DNA of 64,000 nucleotides from Acanthopleura granulata (taxonomy: Eukaryota; Mollusca; Polyplacophora; Chitonida; Chitonidae), in contig JABBOT010000035.1 of the NCBI GenBank assembly GCA_016165875.1, forward strand, positions 1,722,730 to 1,786,729, given 5' to 3'. The position numbers were made by a program, and so were the translations under genes. Positions within the stretch are counted from its first letter, which is position 1; the number at the start of each line of letters is the position of its first letter. The notes beneath the pieces are model-generated. The model was not told where the DNA came from. It made no database searches and saw only the letters and a list, made by a program, of their open reading frames with translations. Below are positions 11,855 through 23,824 of this stretch, piece after piece.

Positions 11855-13656
11855 CTTGTAATACCGAAAAGACACAAAGGAACAAAAAGGAATACCATTA
11901 AATCTGTCCCTATGGATTCTCCTTCAGCCAATCGAGACACAGAGGATATCCAATTCTTCATCCTGTACCATGAAATTTATACAGCGATAGTTAAAAATTT
12001 CTTTTGTCTTTATCTTATGGCAAGAAACAAAACAAATCTTTGACTCGAGTTTAATAAATTTGATACTAATTTGTCTGCCATTTCAGAAGATGATACTTCA
12101 CTCCGGGACAGCCTTCTCGACACGTAATTAAGGGTTATATAACAAAATGATAAAATACTGAATTAAGAGTCTTGTTTCAGGACCAGCGGGTTGAATACAA
12201 AGGTAAATTAATAAGTTCAAATATTTTCTTACTACAGATAATTATTTTTGGGAAATTCGAAATTCAACGGCTATAATGATGTTAAACTCTATAGACCACC
12301 AGCTGTAAGCCAGACTTACAACGTTCACAACGTCGAATTTGGGGCTCAGCTTTACCTTTTTGGATATATTTTTATGTTGACATATTGTCGCGAGTTTCCC
12401 ATGTATGGTACACTTGACTACAACCATGAAGGTATCCATGACAAGCACGCGACCCTTACTATTAATTTTGTTGACGTCGGGTTTAAACACAATAAACACC
12501 TTGAAAATGAAAAAAGACGCAATATTATTGCAAATTGTTCAAAGTTACGAAACTGCCTTTCAGAGAAAAAAGGATAAAGGAAATGGGAATGTAGACAAAG
12601 CGTGCCTAAAATGGCTGGCAAGCTCGTTATTTGAGTTGTTACTCTCTGTGGTTACATGTACAAGTGCCTGAGGAGATATCTGCGCACAAATTGTCCTGCA
12701 CTGTTGTAGGCATGGGAGTTGTGGTCGAGTAGGTAAGGAGTTTGCTGCTCAATTTATGGAGCTTTTCTTTTTCTATCAGTTATATTGCATATGAATATTC
12801 ATGTCTACGCTATAAACACGTGCCATACACGTGGTCAAAGAAACTCGGTGGGACACACGATATTTGAGTTCAGTGTTAACCCTACACAGACTCCTTTCAA
12901 CATTCTTCAGATTCTGTTGTTCTGGAGGTCTAGATGGCAATACAATGCCGTGTCGTGTACTTGTGTATGATGTTCCCTCGATATCCCTTGCCTATCACCA
13001 ATATGATTCTTGTCACACGTGAAACAGTTGGCCAGTGTACCGTGCCAAAGGTAGTTAGTTTACCCCAGTTTCCTCCACTCACAATATACCGACCGCCTTG
13101 CTACAAGAGAAATGTTATTGAGTATGGCAATAAACAACAACTCAAAGAATCATTGGACAGGGAGTATGTAGCTTTGGATACATGTACCCATACGCTTGTA
13201 TCCAAGGAGCCAGAGAGAGAGAGAGAGACCCTCTTCTTCGATTTACGAGAGATTGTCGACAGTATTTTAAAGTACTATAATGATCTAACCCCTGTATCAC
13301 GAAGACTTAGCCTTATCTCGGGGTATTATGCCTGAACATAGATGGACATCAAATCTAGCTTTTGCCATCAAAGTCCAAGACACCCATTAATATTAAAATA
13401 AAACTCCCTCAGGTGGATCATAGTTTCAAAACGGTAAACTATTTTTAAGGTAAGACTTATTGTAAACTTATTCTTAGCTTTTTGATCCTGAGGTCTGATT
13501 TTTTATATGGCGGCCAGTAATGGTGGTCGTATAATGCTACATGTATAGCTATCTTGTCTGTCTGTCCGTTCGTGGAGACTTAAAAACCTATGTAATGGTG
13601 TGTTGCGACTCACATTTGTCCATTTTCTGTCCATTGCTGTTAAAATGTATTGAATA
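11855..13656. other. No gene seen; GA microsatellite
   Basis: Contains a short (GA)n run at about 13212-13228. The 133-codon plus-strand open frame (12934-13335) spans that microsatellite and has no recognisable domain, so it is not annotated. Upstream exons of the minus-strand Ig gene, if any, were not found here. Confidence 0.4.
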
Positions 13657-13755
13657 TAAACGACTACAGCACAGAGAGTAAACCAGGGCAGCAACATCAG
13701 TGTGATAGTTGGCACATTGTCACACGTTACCGGTGAAATCCGGCCTCTTGCCTTG
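13657..13755 (-). repeat. Dispersed repeat R1, copy 1 (minus)
   Basis: Reverse-strand copy of the R1 family described at 46898-47158. It keeps the core GGATTTCACCGGTAACGTGT and the end CTCTGTGCTGTAG. Only the 3' part of the repeat is clear. The 85-codon open frame on this strand at 13503-13760 is produced by the repeat and its flank. Confidence 0.65.
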
Positions 13756-16637
13756 AACATGATGTTTATGCTTCAGAATGTACCATGTTAACTCTATTAG
13801 ACGCTGCATCAGAAATAGTCTTACGAAGTGAGAACAACTAAAGACAAAATTTGTAAAAACTTCCACAGTATATTTAGAAAGACGCAAACGAAAGTTGTGT
13901 GATTTTAAACGATCTGTTCTAATGTTTCTCAAGCAGTACAAGTAAGTAAACTTTAAATTCAGAGTGATTGGAGCTTTGTTGAAGTAGCTGACACAATACT
14001 CGCTACGTATATTTGAAACATTTCCGACAAGATATGCAGACGGTTTATGCGGGATAGATGGTAAAGCTGCTTAAATTATTTATATGACTAATGTTTCACA
14101 TAGATACCTACATATGTCGATTGGTGCGTGTGCATGTGAGTTTATTGGTACCCAAGTGTGATAAATTCGATCAATTAGACAAACCTTGGATAAAAGAATG
14201 ATCGAACATGACCCTTTAGATCACTAAGCAAGTGAAACTTTCTTTTGCAAATGGGGTGTCTTACCATGCGAAGTTCACCCTGGCCAAATTATGTTGCTAA
14301 ATCGCGGTGTGTGTTGATTATCCGTAGGACTGTATAAATCTGTATATGCCACAGGCATTTACACATCCTCCATCCATTATATTAGCTGCTATCGTGTAAG
14401 AGAAGATTTCTGGTATCTAGCATTTGACACCAATCAACCAATATATAATGTCGACGAGACAATTTCGGATTGAGTAAAAAAAAGCAATTAGAGTAATCTC
14501 CCTTTAAAATTAAACGCAACATTATTCCCACTCAGTCACAGATATATTTTGATGTATATAAATTGTGTTGAATAAAATCTTCGCGTCATGAACAGTTGCT
14601 CATTTCTTTATGATTATTTATGATTCATTCACTGATTGGTGTTTAATTCCCCGCTTTAAGAATTTTTCACATATATGACAGCAAACAGGTGTACGGGTGG
14701 AAGAAATCAGCATAAACCACCTACCTCTGCCAAGTACCTGGAAATCCTCCTCCGTTAAAGTCATGTGTCAACAGCAAGAATTGGAGGCTTTATTATAATT
14801 AGTCAGAAATATTTTATTAGTTTAGGCCGTTTCATCTACTTCAGCTGTGATAGGTTAACTTCGACAGCATACGAGGGTCCCCTTTTACGAATAGGTTATA
14901 ACGTTTTGTCAAACTTAAATACACTGGCGACGTGTCTCTATAATACGTGTTGTCATGGCAATTACATTTGGTATAACCTACACCTCGTTTGCAAAACAGG
15001 TGGGTATTCAAAGCGTACAGAGCTGGTCATGGTGAGCAGTTTGGTGATGGGTCCCATCGATATCAAAGGGGCCGTCTGCCCATTCCCAAAGCGTGTGAAT
15101 ATGCCCTGCGCATTCTTGAGATTCTGAAACGCTCAGTTAAGCGAGAATTACACGGAACGATACAGACTTCATGTTATACTCTCTGTAGTCGTTGAAAACA
15201 TCTAGAGATTTAACAGTGTTGAATGAGTATACCTGTAGTGTATCTTGATCTATATCTAAAGTGTATAGGTACATAACTTACCTTGCCACATACAGACACA
15301 CGCAAGAATAAAACTTTTCATCTTGGTTCATCCAATTCATACATCCAGTGACTTTCATGTCTATAGCATAGACTTAGAGCAACCATAACTCCAGGACTGT
15401 GATTGAAGCGACCTACATTTCGCCTGTGAGGTCTCCAGGGCCCAACCGTACACACAAAATCTTAAAGTGAACATCGGGAAGTAAAGTTCCTGTCAAAGTT
15501 AGGTCACAGGTAACTCGGGTAGGTCATAGTTAGCTAAACTGTTCGCTTGTGAATAAGTCAGGTAATCGTGTACATGTGACACTGAGGCCTGTTTGTGTCC
15601 TAAGAAATACACCGACACGACCGACCCCAATCACCTACTGCTGTTTTTGTCTTCAGTGAAACCGGACCAAGCGCAATTGGTGTTATTAACGTATTGCTCT
15701 GACTCCATACCAGGCTGCATCTGTTCGTTCTTGTTTGATACATGAGATTCATGTACAAGCACTCAAATATGATAATCCGGACACGGTTTGCAGGAAGCTT
15801 GCCACTTGGACGTAATTTTTACAAAGTGGACACACGTTTGGCGAGCTCCTGATTGTCGGTGCGGAAATTTGTACAGTTTTGGTGAAGATGACTTGTCTAT
15901 ATGTCACGACAGTGATTGTTTTTGCCCCTGATGGGCAGTTTTGACGGCCACTCCGGTGTCCTCATACCATAAACCTGACAGCCATCGTGTAAGTGAACAA
16001 TCGCTACGTATGCCGTTATATTGCAATCAAACAGACAAATAAATATTATCTAGTGGGCAGCTGGTCGTGGTCGAATGCTGACGATGCTTGTCCTACAAAA
16101 CGTTGGGACAAAACACAGATCGAGATCAATCCCGGGGCTGAGCGGGAATTTCTGGATTCTTTGCTCTCAAAGTTCCGGAGATCTTCGTGACAATTACATT
16201 TCGACGATGCCCTTATTAATCTCCTTTAAAGAAAACATATGTATTTGGCACATGGGGAATTTGTCAGTAATTTGCCAAAGATCAAGATATGGTTTACACG
16301 AGGCATTTTCGTGTCAACCCATAAACTGTCTGCCGACATGTATGGGAAAACATCTTACGCATGGGGGTAAATAACTAACGAATAATGGTAGAAATCAATA
16401 AAATCTAATATTTCCTGTCTTGAGGATAATTCTAAAAATCTTATTTTAAGAACTTATTGACAAATCTGCGGCCAGCGTAAAAGGGGACAAGTAATTCCTG
16501 GAGGTCACGCCCCAACATTTATTCCCGTCATGAAAGTTTACACACCTTCAGAAACTAGAGTACAAGGCTCATGGATAGAGATGAACTAGCCTTACAAGTC
16601 TGCTCATATACCTTAGTTGACCTGACACATATCTCCA
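13756..16637. other. Intergenic, no gene seen
   Basis: No supported exon on either strand. The 120-codon plus-strand frame at 14765-15127 and the 99-codon frame at 16075-16374 show no known motif or good splice context. Confidence 0.4.
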
Positions 16638-17353
16638 CTCAAATACGCGATGGATATACAGGTCGCAACTGCCCTAAAGAATCGTTAACGTGTCCATATC
16701 CCTCCAGTAAACATGGGAAACGTCCTTTGCACCTTAAACCTTGAGTGGTTACAGGATGCAAATTAACTTTCACCAATTAGCAATGAAAAAAATAGTAGTT
16801 TACAAAAATGAATTGAAATTGCTTCTATTCAAGTAAGATACATGTTGACAAATAAACAATTTTCCAACTTTATCAATGTTTTGGCCGAATATGTACATTT
16901 AAGAGCTTTATACGAAGACCAGAAAACTTGCTGCCTTCTAGTGTGAGTCTTTTTATACGGTCTTGTGTCATTTTAAAAAGAAACTAAAGCTCAAATACGC
17001 GATGGATATGCAGGTCGTAACTGCCCTCCAGTAAACATGAGAAACGGCCTCTGCACCTTAAACCTCGAGTGGCTAACAGGATGCAATTTAACCTCCACCA
17101 ATAAGCAATGAAAAAAAAATAGTAGTTTACAAAAATGCATTGCTCGTAGCCGCTTCTATTCCAGCAAGATACATGTTGACAAATAAACACTCTTATCAGG
17201 ATAAAGTCGTAAATACTCCAATTTTCCAAATTTCATTGATGTTTCTGCCGAATATGTACATTTAAGAGCTTTACACAAGGGCCAGAAAACTTGCAGCCTT
17301 CTAGTGTGAGTCTTTTTATACGGCCTTGTGTTATTTCATAACGAAACGGAAGC
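16638..17353. repeat. Direct tandem duplication, ~352 bp unit, two copies
   Basis: Copy 1 is 16638-16989 and copy 2 is 16990-17353. Both begin CTCAAATACGCGATGGATAT and share ordered blocks throughout: CCAGTAAACATG, AAAATAGTAGTTTACAAAAA, GATACATGTTGACAAATAAA, GAATATGTACATTTAAGAGC and GCCTTCTAGTGTGAG. Differences are scattered substitutions and small indels, including about 30 bases present only in each copy. No coding function is apparent. Confidence 0.9.
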
Positions 17354-17694
17354 TTGACGAAATATGAACCTCTGCAATGGCTACGCTGACATCCAAATCT
17401 GTAGGTGACATCTGCGAAAATTCATCAGAAAGCCAACAGTAAAATTGACAACCTTGATGAAAATAAAACTTACTTACGAAGCTTCATGTTACCGTTTAAT
17501 TCGGTCGGCTCATAGATGTACTATACCATCGCATTTTTGACCTGTCAGATTACGTGTTTAACAGCGAAGGAAAATCTCCCTTAGAACGTTAATAGAACGT
17601 GAACAGGAAATATATTAATTTTTGTCAGTTTAAACACATCAATTCCTACACGTCTTCCTAGATTCATTTCCTTCCCGATAAAGCTAACCTCAGA

Positions 17695-18066
17695 GTATGG
17701 GACAATTTTACACATGTCCACTGCTGTTTTGTCAACTGAGCCGTCTGTCACGCTCCCAAGTATGGAGACCGCTTAAGGCCATCATCATACTGTCGTACCA
17801 TCGTACTATTGTCCCATCCTCCGACGTCAGAACCACACCAGTACAAAGCGAGGATTTCATAATGCGAAGCAATTTATTCTATCGTTCCATGTCTTCGTTC
17901 CGTCGCATTCCCAAGAATCCTCGGGTGACCAGAATTGTGCACTGTGCCCCCTACTTGCTCCTCGCGCTGCTAATGTTTGTCCTCGGTAGAATATTTTGTC
18001 AAATGGTTGGTTTTGGAGATGTGCTCACGTACCCATGTGGAAATGTCCACCTTGGTGCTTTGCACT
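17695..18066 (+). CDS. Candidate exon encoding one membrane segment
   Basis: A plus-strand frame open from an ATG at 17697 (and a second ATG at 17861). It ends at a strong phase-1 donor (CACT|GTAAGT, 18067). A possible acceptor (ACCTCAG) lies just before 17695. The encoded segment is basic and Ser/Arg-rich, then has a hydrophobic stretch around APYLLLALLMFVLGRIF (about residues 84-100 from the first ATG), then a short loop with two cysteines. I do not recognise the family, and no partner exon was identified downstream. It could be a first or internal exon of a small membrane protein. A chance open frame cannot be excluded. Confidence 0.3.
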
Positions 18067-19635
18067 GTAAGTGTCTTAGGAAACAGTGACACAAAGGAAA
18101 CGGAAATAGTAATACAATACATGTATCACAGTGCGTCAGTATTGTCCCTTCTCGTAAGGCCTTTGCTACCACAGTGCGGCCCGACTGAACAATATATATG
18201 TGCGAATATTCAATTTGAAAAGGGCTTTTGCGGATATATAACCTCACTTTTCTGTACGTATACAATCTACTACGATGTCGTATACAGTTTGTAGATATGA
18301 TTGTACAAACTGGTGTTCCGAAGACACTGTAGAGTATGCACTGTGTTAGGTGCGTTTTACATTTGTGGCGTGTTTGTAGAGGATTTCACACATATATAGA
18401 GCCTATCGCATATGAAAATCACGAAACAGGTTGAGTGCAGTTGGCCTTGTACTGAGCTCAAACTCAAAAACAACGATTGACGTCGAAATGAAGATTCATT
18501 ATTTCAAGACACAGACATCCAGAAAAGCCTTAGGCTTATGGTGATCATATATTTACGGCTGGAGATACATGTAAGCCATGAAATTTTTGGGTGATGTGTT
18601 ATGTATTTAGGTACATATACAAATATGCATTGATCTGGCAGGAAGGAAAAATACTATAGTTATGTGATAAAGTATAACATTTACATGTGTTAAAACCTTT
18701 GATGACGCTACATGTACTCCGCTTGCAGAAACTGTACACTTCAGGGCAATGTTTATTATGTAATAATGTACTTTTGACAATGTCTGAAATTTGAAAATCT
18801 TAACCAAAACATGAACGTGTTTGCATTCGGTTAACAATATCTGCTGTGTAAAGGGCAAATATCTAATCTACCTGTATACAAAATATTCCCATATGACCAG
18901 TCGGTGCGTGTTTAAGAAATAAAGGTTGGATTTTCGCAGCAAAGTACTTTCACTACTCCGTGCTTTCTGAGTCTTATCATTCATCACATGTATTTTGTAA
19001 GGCTATTTGAAGTGAAGATAGATCATATACTTTCACTTATTATTCGAACATACCTATTTCTTTCCCGGTGTTTTTCTTCTGCCATTAAATGCATTTGTTT
19101 CGGTTTTTATGACCTGTTTGTTGTGAACCATCTATTTCTGTCCTCATTCGCCTTTTATTGGTGCAAATGGACACATGTAATTCTACACATGTGTCCATGT
19201 TTCACGTTCTCTTTGCTGCATCCCAGAATTGTAACTCCATTTTTCCTAAAATACATAGATCTAGTCTGAAGTAACTGTATCGTAGGTAGGCCTGCCGCTT
19301 TAATACCTCGTGTAACGCATAAAATTAACACAGCATAACCCTCTTTTTTCACAACTATAAAGGCATATACATGTACTACCAACGGTGAAATAGAAAAGAA
19401 ATTCTGGTTATAACAGTTTTGACTCATGTTTTGGATGTCGATCCAGTTTTGTCCAGGATAAACTAAATAGTAGAAATTCAGAGGGTTAGAACATGGCAAC
19501 AGATCGTACAACGTACATGGATAATTTAATGTTCGCGTCTGTCATCCCCTTCTCCGATACTGAATAGTTCCGTGCATTTTATATGCCTTTGTACTAGGTT
19601 TTGCATCACTTTTTAAAGGGCCCTGTGTTTTCCAG
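18067..19635. other. No gene seen
   Basis: No supported exon. The short open frames here are AT-rich and without motifs. If units at 19.6-33.7 kb ever had upstream V-type and signal-peptide exons, they should lie here, but none is recognisable. Confidence 0.4.
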
Positions 19636-19883
19636 CTGCAAATCGTCGTACATTTTCGTGTAGAGCGTCACAGCTGAGCTCTCCTGTACAACCTGGGCAA
19701 AGTCTGAGCCGAGGATAAACTGGAGTCGTGCAGTTCAGCCGAGGAGGAGTGGGACAGATCACAGATACACGTCCGTGCTGAGGTTCAACAAGATCAGTAG
19801 GACTGACTCTGGAGTCTACACCGTGACAGCTAGTAATAATGTGACGAGAGGAGTAGAGCGGACAGTCTATGTCAATGTGTAAT
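19636..19883 (+). pseudogene. Unit 1 exon A: decayed Ig domain
   Basis: Plus-strand paralog of the minus exon at 961-1224. Shared text includes INWSR, CACAGATACACGTCCGTG, GGTTCAACAAGATCAGTAGG and GACTCTGGAGTCTACAC. A good acceptor (TGTTTTCCAG) precedes it. Compared with the minus copy there is a one-base insertion near the B strand, and frames must be switched again before the E-F segment (TDSGVYTVTASNNVT). The donor is damaged (GTGAGT changed to GTGACT). Similarity continues into the downstream intron. It is the first exon of the duplicated plus-strand receptor unit. Confidence 0.7.
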
Positions 19884-21587
19884 GTGACTGAGCTTTTGTA
19901 CTTTATTTATTCATATGATTATCAAAAATACAAATGCTCAAATAGACTCAACTTGTTGACCTTTGATGTGACGTGTCAAATGACTCCAATTTGTGAACGT
20001 TTATGTTTAAAAATGAGTACACAGAACATTCTCCAGTAAGGGGTTGTCATTATGTGTAAACAGGGGCTACCTGGAGGGCAAAACTACGGGTAAGAATTAA
20101 AATGGTCAAATCTCAATGATTAAAGAACCTCACAGAAGTAATTAATGGCACAAAATTTAGATAAAGAAAAACAGCCAAATGTATATTTACTTATTCTTGT
20201 TAGTGGTGAGGTTACACTTTGATTGACGTAATCAGAATGTCAGTATTATTAGTTTCGCCTATATGTCGACTTCCAGGGGTATAGGGGTAGATATTTGGCT
20301 GAGGCCGAAGCTAGATATTTACTCGTATATCCCGTGAAGGTCGTTATATAACAAATTTATCATCATAAAGAGCATTTTTCCGACCTAAGTGTGAGAAAAA
20401 CTGATACGCTCAACAAGAACTATGTTCCAGTAAACACGCAAAGTTATCTCCCCTTGTGTACCCTGGGCATGTCAGGCATATTTATGTATAGTGAAATCTT
20501 TGTCTGTATTGGTAAAGTCAAAACCCTCCAACACTGAAGAGAGGTTCTAAATGGTCTTATTTTATAGCAATCTTAATGTTCACTGCCTGTTGTACAGTGA
20601 ATAAACATAGGAAGTGTGGTGTCACTACTGGGTGGCGTGTCAAGTCGCAGTACCTCAGTTCGTAGTTCAAAGTTAAGGTCAGGGTGAGTGACAGAATAAC
20701 AGAAGGCGTAAAAACGGTCAGATGGCAGTGATGGATATGATTCTGGTGATTTTAAAGAAGATGAAAGCATCGATTTGGATAACAAAGCAGTATACGAGAT
20801 GAGAAATCTCCGCACACAAGTCTCTGCCAATGTCGGCGAGGTTTCTTTCGCTCATCAACACAAGAGTCAACACGCTGATCAACGATCAGAGAAGAAATTG
20901 ATTTGTGCCTGGACGCATGTCAAATGTCGATTTACCGAAAGGAATGAGAGGTCCATTCAAGGGATGAAGATTTATGCAGTATGCCACCATGTTTGGCCAC
21001 ACGCAGCCTCGTTCCCTGACCATTTCAACCAATGAAATGAGTAGAATTTTCTCTGAATGGTAATCATGATGTATATACATATTAAATATATAACACATTC
21101 ATTCACGTGGTTATCTCACTGGTTCTGTAGGCTAAGTCGCGGATTTCGACGAGTAGGCCAAATAGACTCAAATGTGTCTGAATATACCACAGCCACAAAT
21201 CAAGCTCTTCTTGCCTTCTTTGAGCTTGTAAATCAGCGAGTTCGATACCTACGAATTTGTGGTGGTTTCCGAGAATCCTGGTTGACACTTGAAGCAAGTG
21301 GTACATTGTGGAAGAAAAATCTTCTTCGAGGAGCGCCTAATTAAGAGCATTTTATATACAGGTAAAGATTTGAAAATTCTTGGTGCTGAAATTTAATATG
21401 TCTATTTTAGCAGGATATCACCCTCCTTCCAACAAACCTTGCCAAATGACTAACCCAGAAGAAATTTTCTTTCAAATGCAAAAACTTAAGCCAAGTTTTA
21501 ACTAATCTTCTAATTTCACTTTTGCATAATGACCATACTACAGTTTTCACTGTAAATTCGACATGTCTTTTGGCTATGTTTCTAAAG
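19884..21587. other. Intron between unit 1 exons A and B; nothing seen
   Basis: No supported exon or repeat. Open frames at 20573-21344 on both strands lack family features. Confidence 0.4.
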
Positions 21588-21879
21588 ATCCCCCGATTGT
21601 GTTCGTGGTTCTGGAATGTGGAAACGTCACAGAAGGAAACGTCACCGAAGGAAACCATCTACAGCTGCAATGGGGTGCTGAAGCTGTTCACCAGAACTAC
21701 ACCTACTCCACCAGGAGTCGAACCATTGGGAACCGTCCTGTGCCACTGACAAAGTCACAGCCCTGGGAAATCACTGTTTATCAGTCACGTAACGTTCCGA
21801 GACCAGGGTGTATACCGGTGTGCAGTCAGTAATGGGTTTGGAGGCCTTCAGGAGGGACAACTGGAGTTAAAGGTTCGAG
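21588..21879 (+). pseudogene. Unit 1 exon B: decayed Ig domain
   Basis: Follows TTTCTAAAG and ends at a consensus phase-1 donor (TTCGAG|GTAAGA). It encodes an Ig-like domain without the B-strand cysteine: NVTEGNHLQLQWGAE, YTYSTRSRTIGNRPVPLTKS, then, after a one-base frame change near 21807, GVYRCAVSNGFGG and LQEGQLELKVR. The length is 292 bp, where an uninterrupted phase-1/phase-1 exon would be a multiple of three; the unit 2 counterpart is 279 bp. The duplicated GNVTEG near the start explains part of the length difference. One frameshift is the only clear lesion, so inactivation may be recent. Confidence 0.7.
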
Positions 21880-22240
21880 GTAAGATTTTTTAAACTATTA
21901 AGTCACTTAAGTTACATAATCAGTGAATGCATGTCTTTGTTGTATGTGACCTCTCTGCTGTCCACGGTTTTTCTACTGCACCTGTATTGTACGTCTTATC
22001 CATTCTAAAACTGAAGAAACGTTGCTTATAGTAATGATTATAATAATGTTTTGTGAAAATTGAAATGCGTACGATGATTAAAGAGTGTTTAATTATTTGT
22101 GCATAGAGAATGCTGTTGTAACCTAGCCTAGCTATAGTAAATCGTAAATAATTTCTGAAAGGTAGGCGTACAGTTAGGATTACATTTACCCACATCAGCG
22201 TGGTAGCAGTACGTTTTATGTTATACCCTGCAATTCTTTC

Positions 22241-22597
22241 CGACCACCGCCACCATTTCCCAGCCAGATGAACAAACAAGCGTCAGTCTTCGGTGAATAT
22301 GCTACATTGACATATAAATATGTGTCTTACCCCACCATACCTTGAACTTCACGTGGTACAAATTGAACAATGGCACAGCTGAAAGACAATCAGCCTCTAA
22401 CACAACGGGGAGTAAATACCGAGGTCACGTGATGAAAGCTGAGCGCGAGATTCAGTTTTACATCAAAGTTCTTCTTCCCGGCCATGTGCCGCAAGTAGAG
22501 GTCTCTGACGTTAATCGTGATGACTTCGGGGAATACAAATGTGTAGCTGAAAATGACGTTGGATCTTCTGAGTTCAACGTGTCCTTTACATTAATAG
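22241..22597 (+). pseudogene. Unit 1 exon C: Ig domain with frame shift
   Basis: The 3' two thirds is well preserved: NFTWYKLNNGTAERQSASN, then VEVSDVNRDDFGEYKCVAEN, FNVSFTLIG and a good donor (ATAG|GTAATG). The 5' part reads ASVFGEYATLTYKYVSYP in a different frame and meets a TGA just before NFTWYK. The B-strand cysteine position is Tyr (TLTYKY). The acceptor is also lost: where unit 2 has TTCCCAG, unit 1 has TTTCCG. The same frame offset and the same aligned TGA are found in unit 2 exon C. Confidence 0.7.
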
Positions 22598-23310
22598 GTA
22601 ATGTTACATTCGAGTTATCTCTGTTAAGACAGGGGATTTTGCCAGCATTTACCACCCTTCACTTACTCCACCAATCAACCTGACTCTGTTGTGTAACGGA
22701 AACATTCTTACTGAATCAACATCAATGATAATTAAAGCAATATTATAGTGTACATAAATGAATTCCAACAGCCGTGTTCATAAAAACGCTATATGCTCTG
22801 GTCACAATTTTCAAATAAAGGATAGTTGCATTGTAACTGAGACTGAAGTACATGCACTACCTGACTAATATAGAAGGGCTATTATTCTGAAATACTGACG
22901 CCGTTTGTAAAGTCGTTAGGTCTTTAAATAGTGTCAAAACAATTACTTGAGGCATGTCATGTACATTTAAAATAAGACAAAAATGCATTATTATTACAAC
23001 ACTTGTCTTAAATGCAGGAGTTACATGCCTACCTTGTATACTGTTTAATTTGAACACTTTGCAGAAACTCTGTTCAATACCCATTAGAGTTTAAGGTATG
23101 CATACTGAACTTGTGTCTCTGGACTGTCGTTGTACGAAACGGAATGGCAAATAATACCACTCACAAACTTATGAGAAACTTTCCACTACAATTTGTAAAA
23201 CGATGGTGGAAAACACATTGCACATTATGTAATGCCCTATAAGTACACGCGCGGATCCTAATGCACAGAACACGACTTTAAATGAGCATTCTGTTTCGTC
23301 TTATTTTCAG
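22598..23310. other. Intron C-D of unit 1; nothing seen
   Basis: Bounded by the exon C donor and the exon D acceptor. No repeat or exon is visible. It is about 0.7 kb, whereas the unit 2 equivalent is about 2 kb. Confidence 0.5.
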
Positions 23311-23570
23311 ATCGTCCATGTCCGCCATCTCTAACAACCGCCCATTGTGAAAAACCGCCTAGCCAATGTGACGGTTCCACTCAGACTTTTCAACTCCAAT
23401 ACAGAAAGATGGGTGGTAGTTGAATTGCATTACGTCATCATATACTAAACCCGGCAGTGGGTAGGGTTGTGAGCCAGGTGGTGGAGGGTCTAGAGGAGGG
23501 GACACAATACAGCTTCAGGATGCACGATCTGAACACGTGGTGACGTCACATCTACCGTTCACGTGCGGGT
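23311..23570 (+). pseudogene. Unit 1 exon D: decayed FN3-like domain
   Basis: A good acceptor (CTTATTTTCAG) precedes an FN3-like domain: RPCPPSLTTAHCEKP, STQTFQLQYRKMGGS, then VSQVVEGLEEGTQYSFRMHD. Relative to unit 2 about eight codons around NITWVSCFNG are missing, which removes the B-strand tryptophan region. A TGA stands where unit 2 has CGG (SSR), and a second TGA follows LNTW. The 3' boundary is uncertain. A membrane exon would be expected next but is missing in this unit. Confidence 0.7.
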
Positions 23571-23793
23571 CTGTGTGTACGTGGAAGTTCATGTCCTTTC
23601 CATGTGAGGATGGATATGTTCCTAGACATTTATACACATATATCATGTGTATACCGGGTTGTGTTGAGGACAGTTTATGGACTGCAAAGCAAACATTCCA
23701 GTGGTAGTTTGTAAAGCAAGATTCTTCACATTTGCTATCAATTTGGTATTTTCTGGCCTGAAAGTAACCCGGCTTACTCCGTCTGTTTTTCAG
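23571..23793. other. Site of missing transmembrane exon (unit 1)
   Basis: In unit 2 the FN3-like exon is followed by a membrane exon (32175-32306) and about 200 bp later by the RDTxxSQGQ exon. In unit 1 only about 220 bp separate FN3 and RDTxxSQGQ, and no hydrophobic segment is found in any frame. The membrane exon appears deleted. Confidence 0.55.
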
Positions 23794-23824
23794 ACAGAGA
23801 CACAACGCGGTCACAAGGCCAAAG
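23794..23824 (+). CDS. Unit 1 small cytoplasmic exon (RDTTRSQGQ)
   Basis: A 31-bp exon between CTGTTTTTCAG and AAAG|GTAGAT. It enters in phase 1 and leaves in phase 2, encoding RDTTRSQGQ. The unit 2 counterpart (32503-32533) has the same length and phases. Its phase-2 end fits directly onto the exon at 24711. The open frame suggests the tail stayed under constraint longer than the ectodomain, or that decay is simply incomplete. Confidence 0.6.

Noticed and set aside
12934..13335. 133-codon plus-strand open frame
   Set aside because: It spans a GA microsatellite, shows no domain and has no splice or promoter context.
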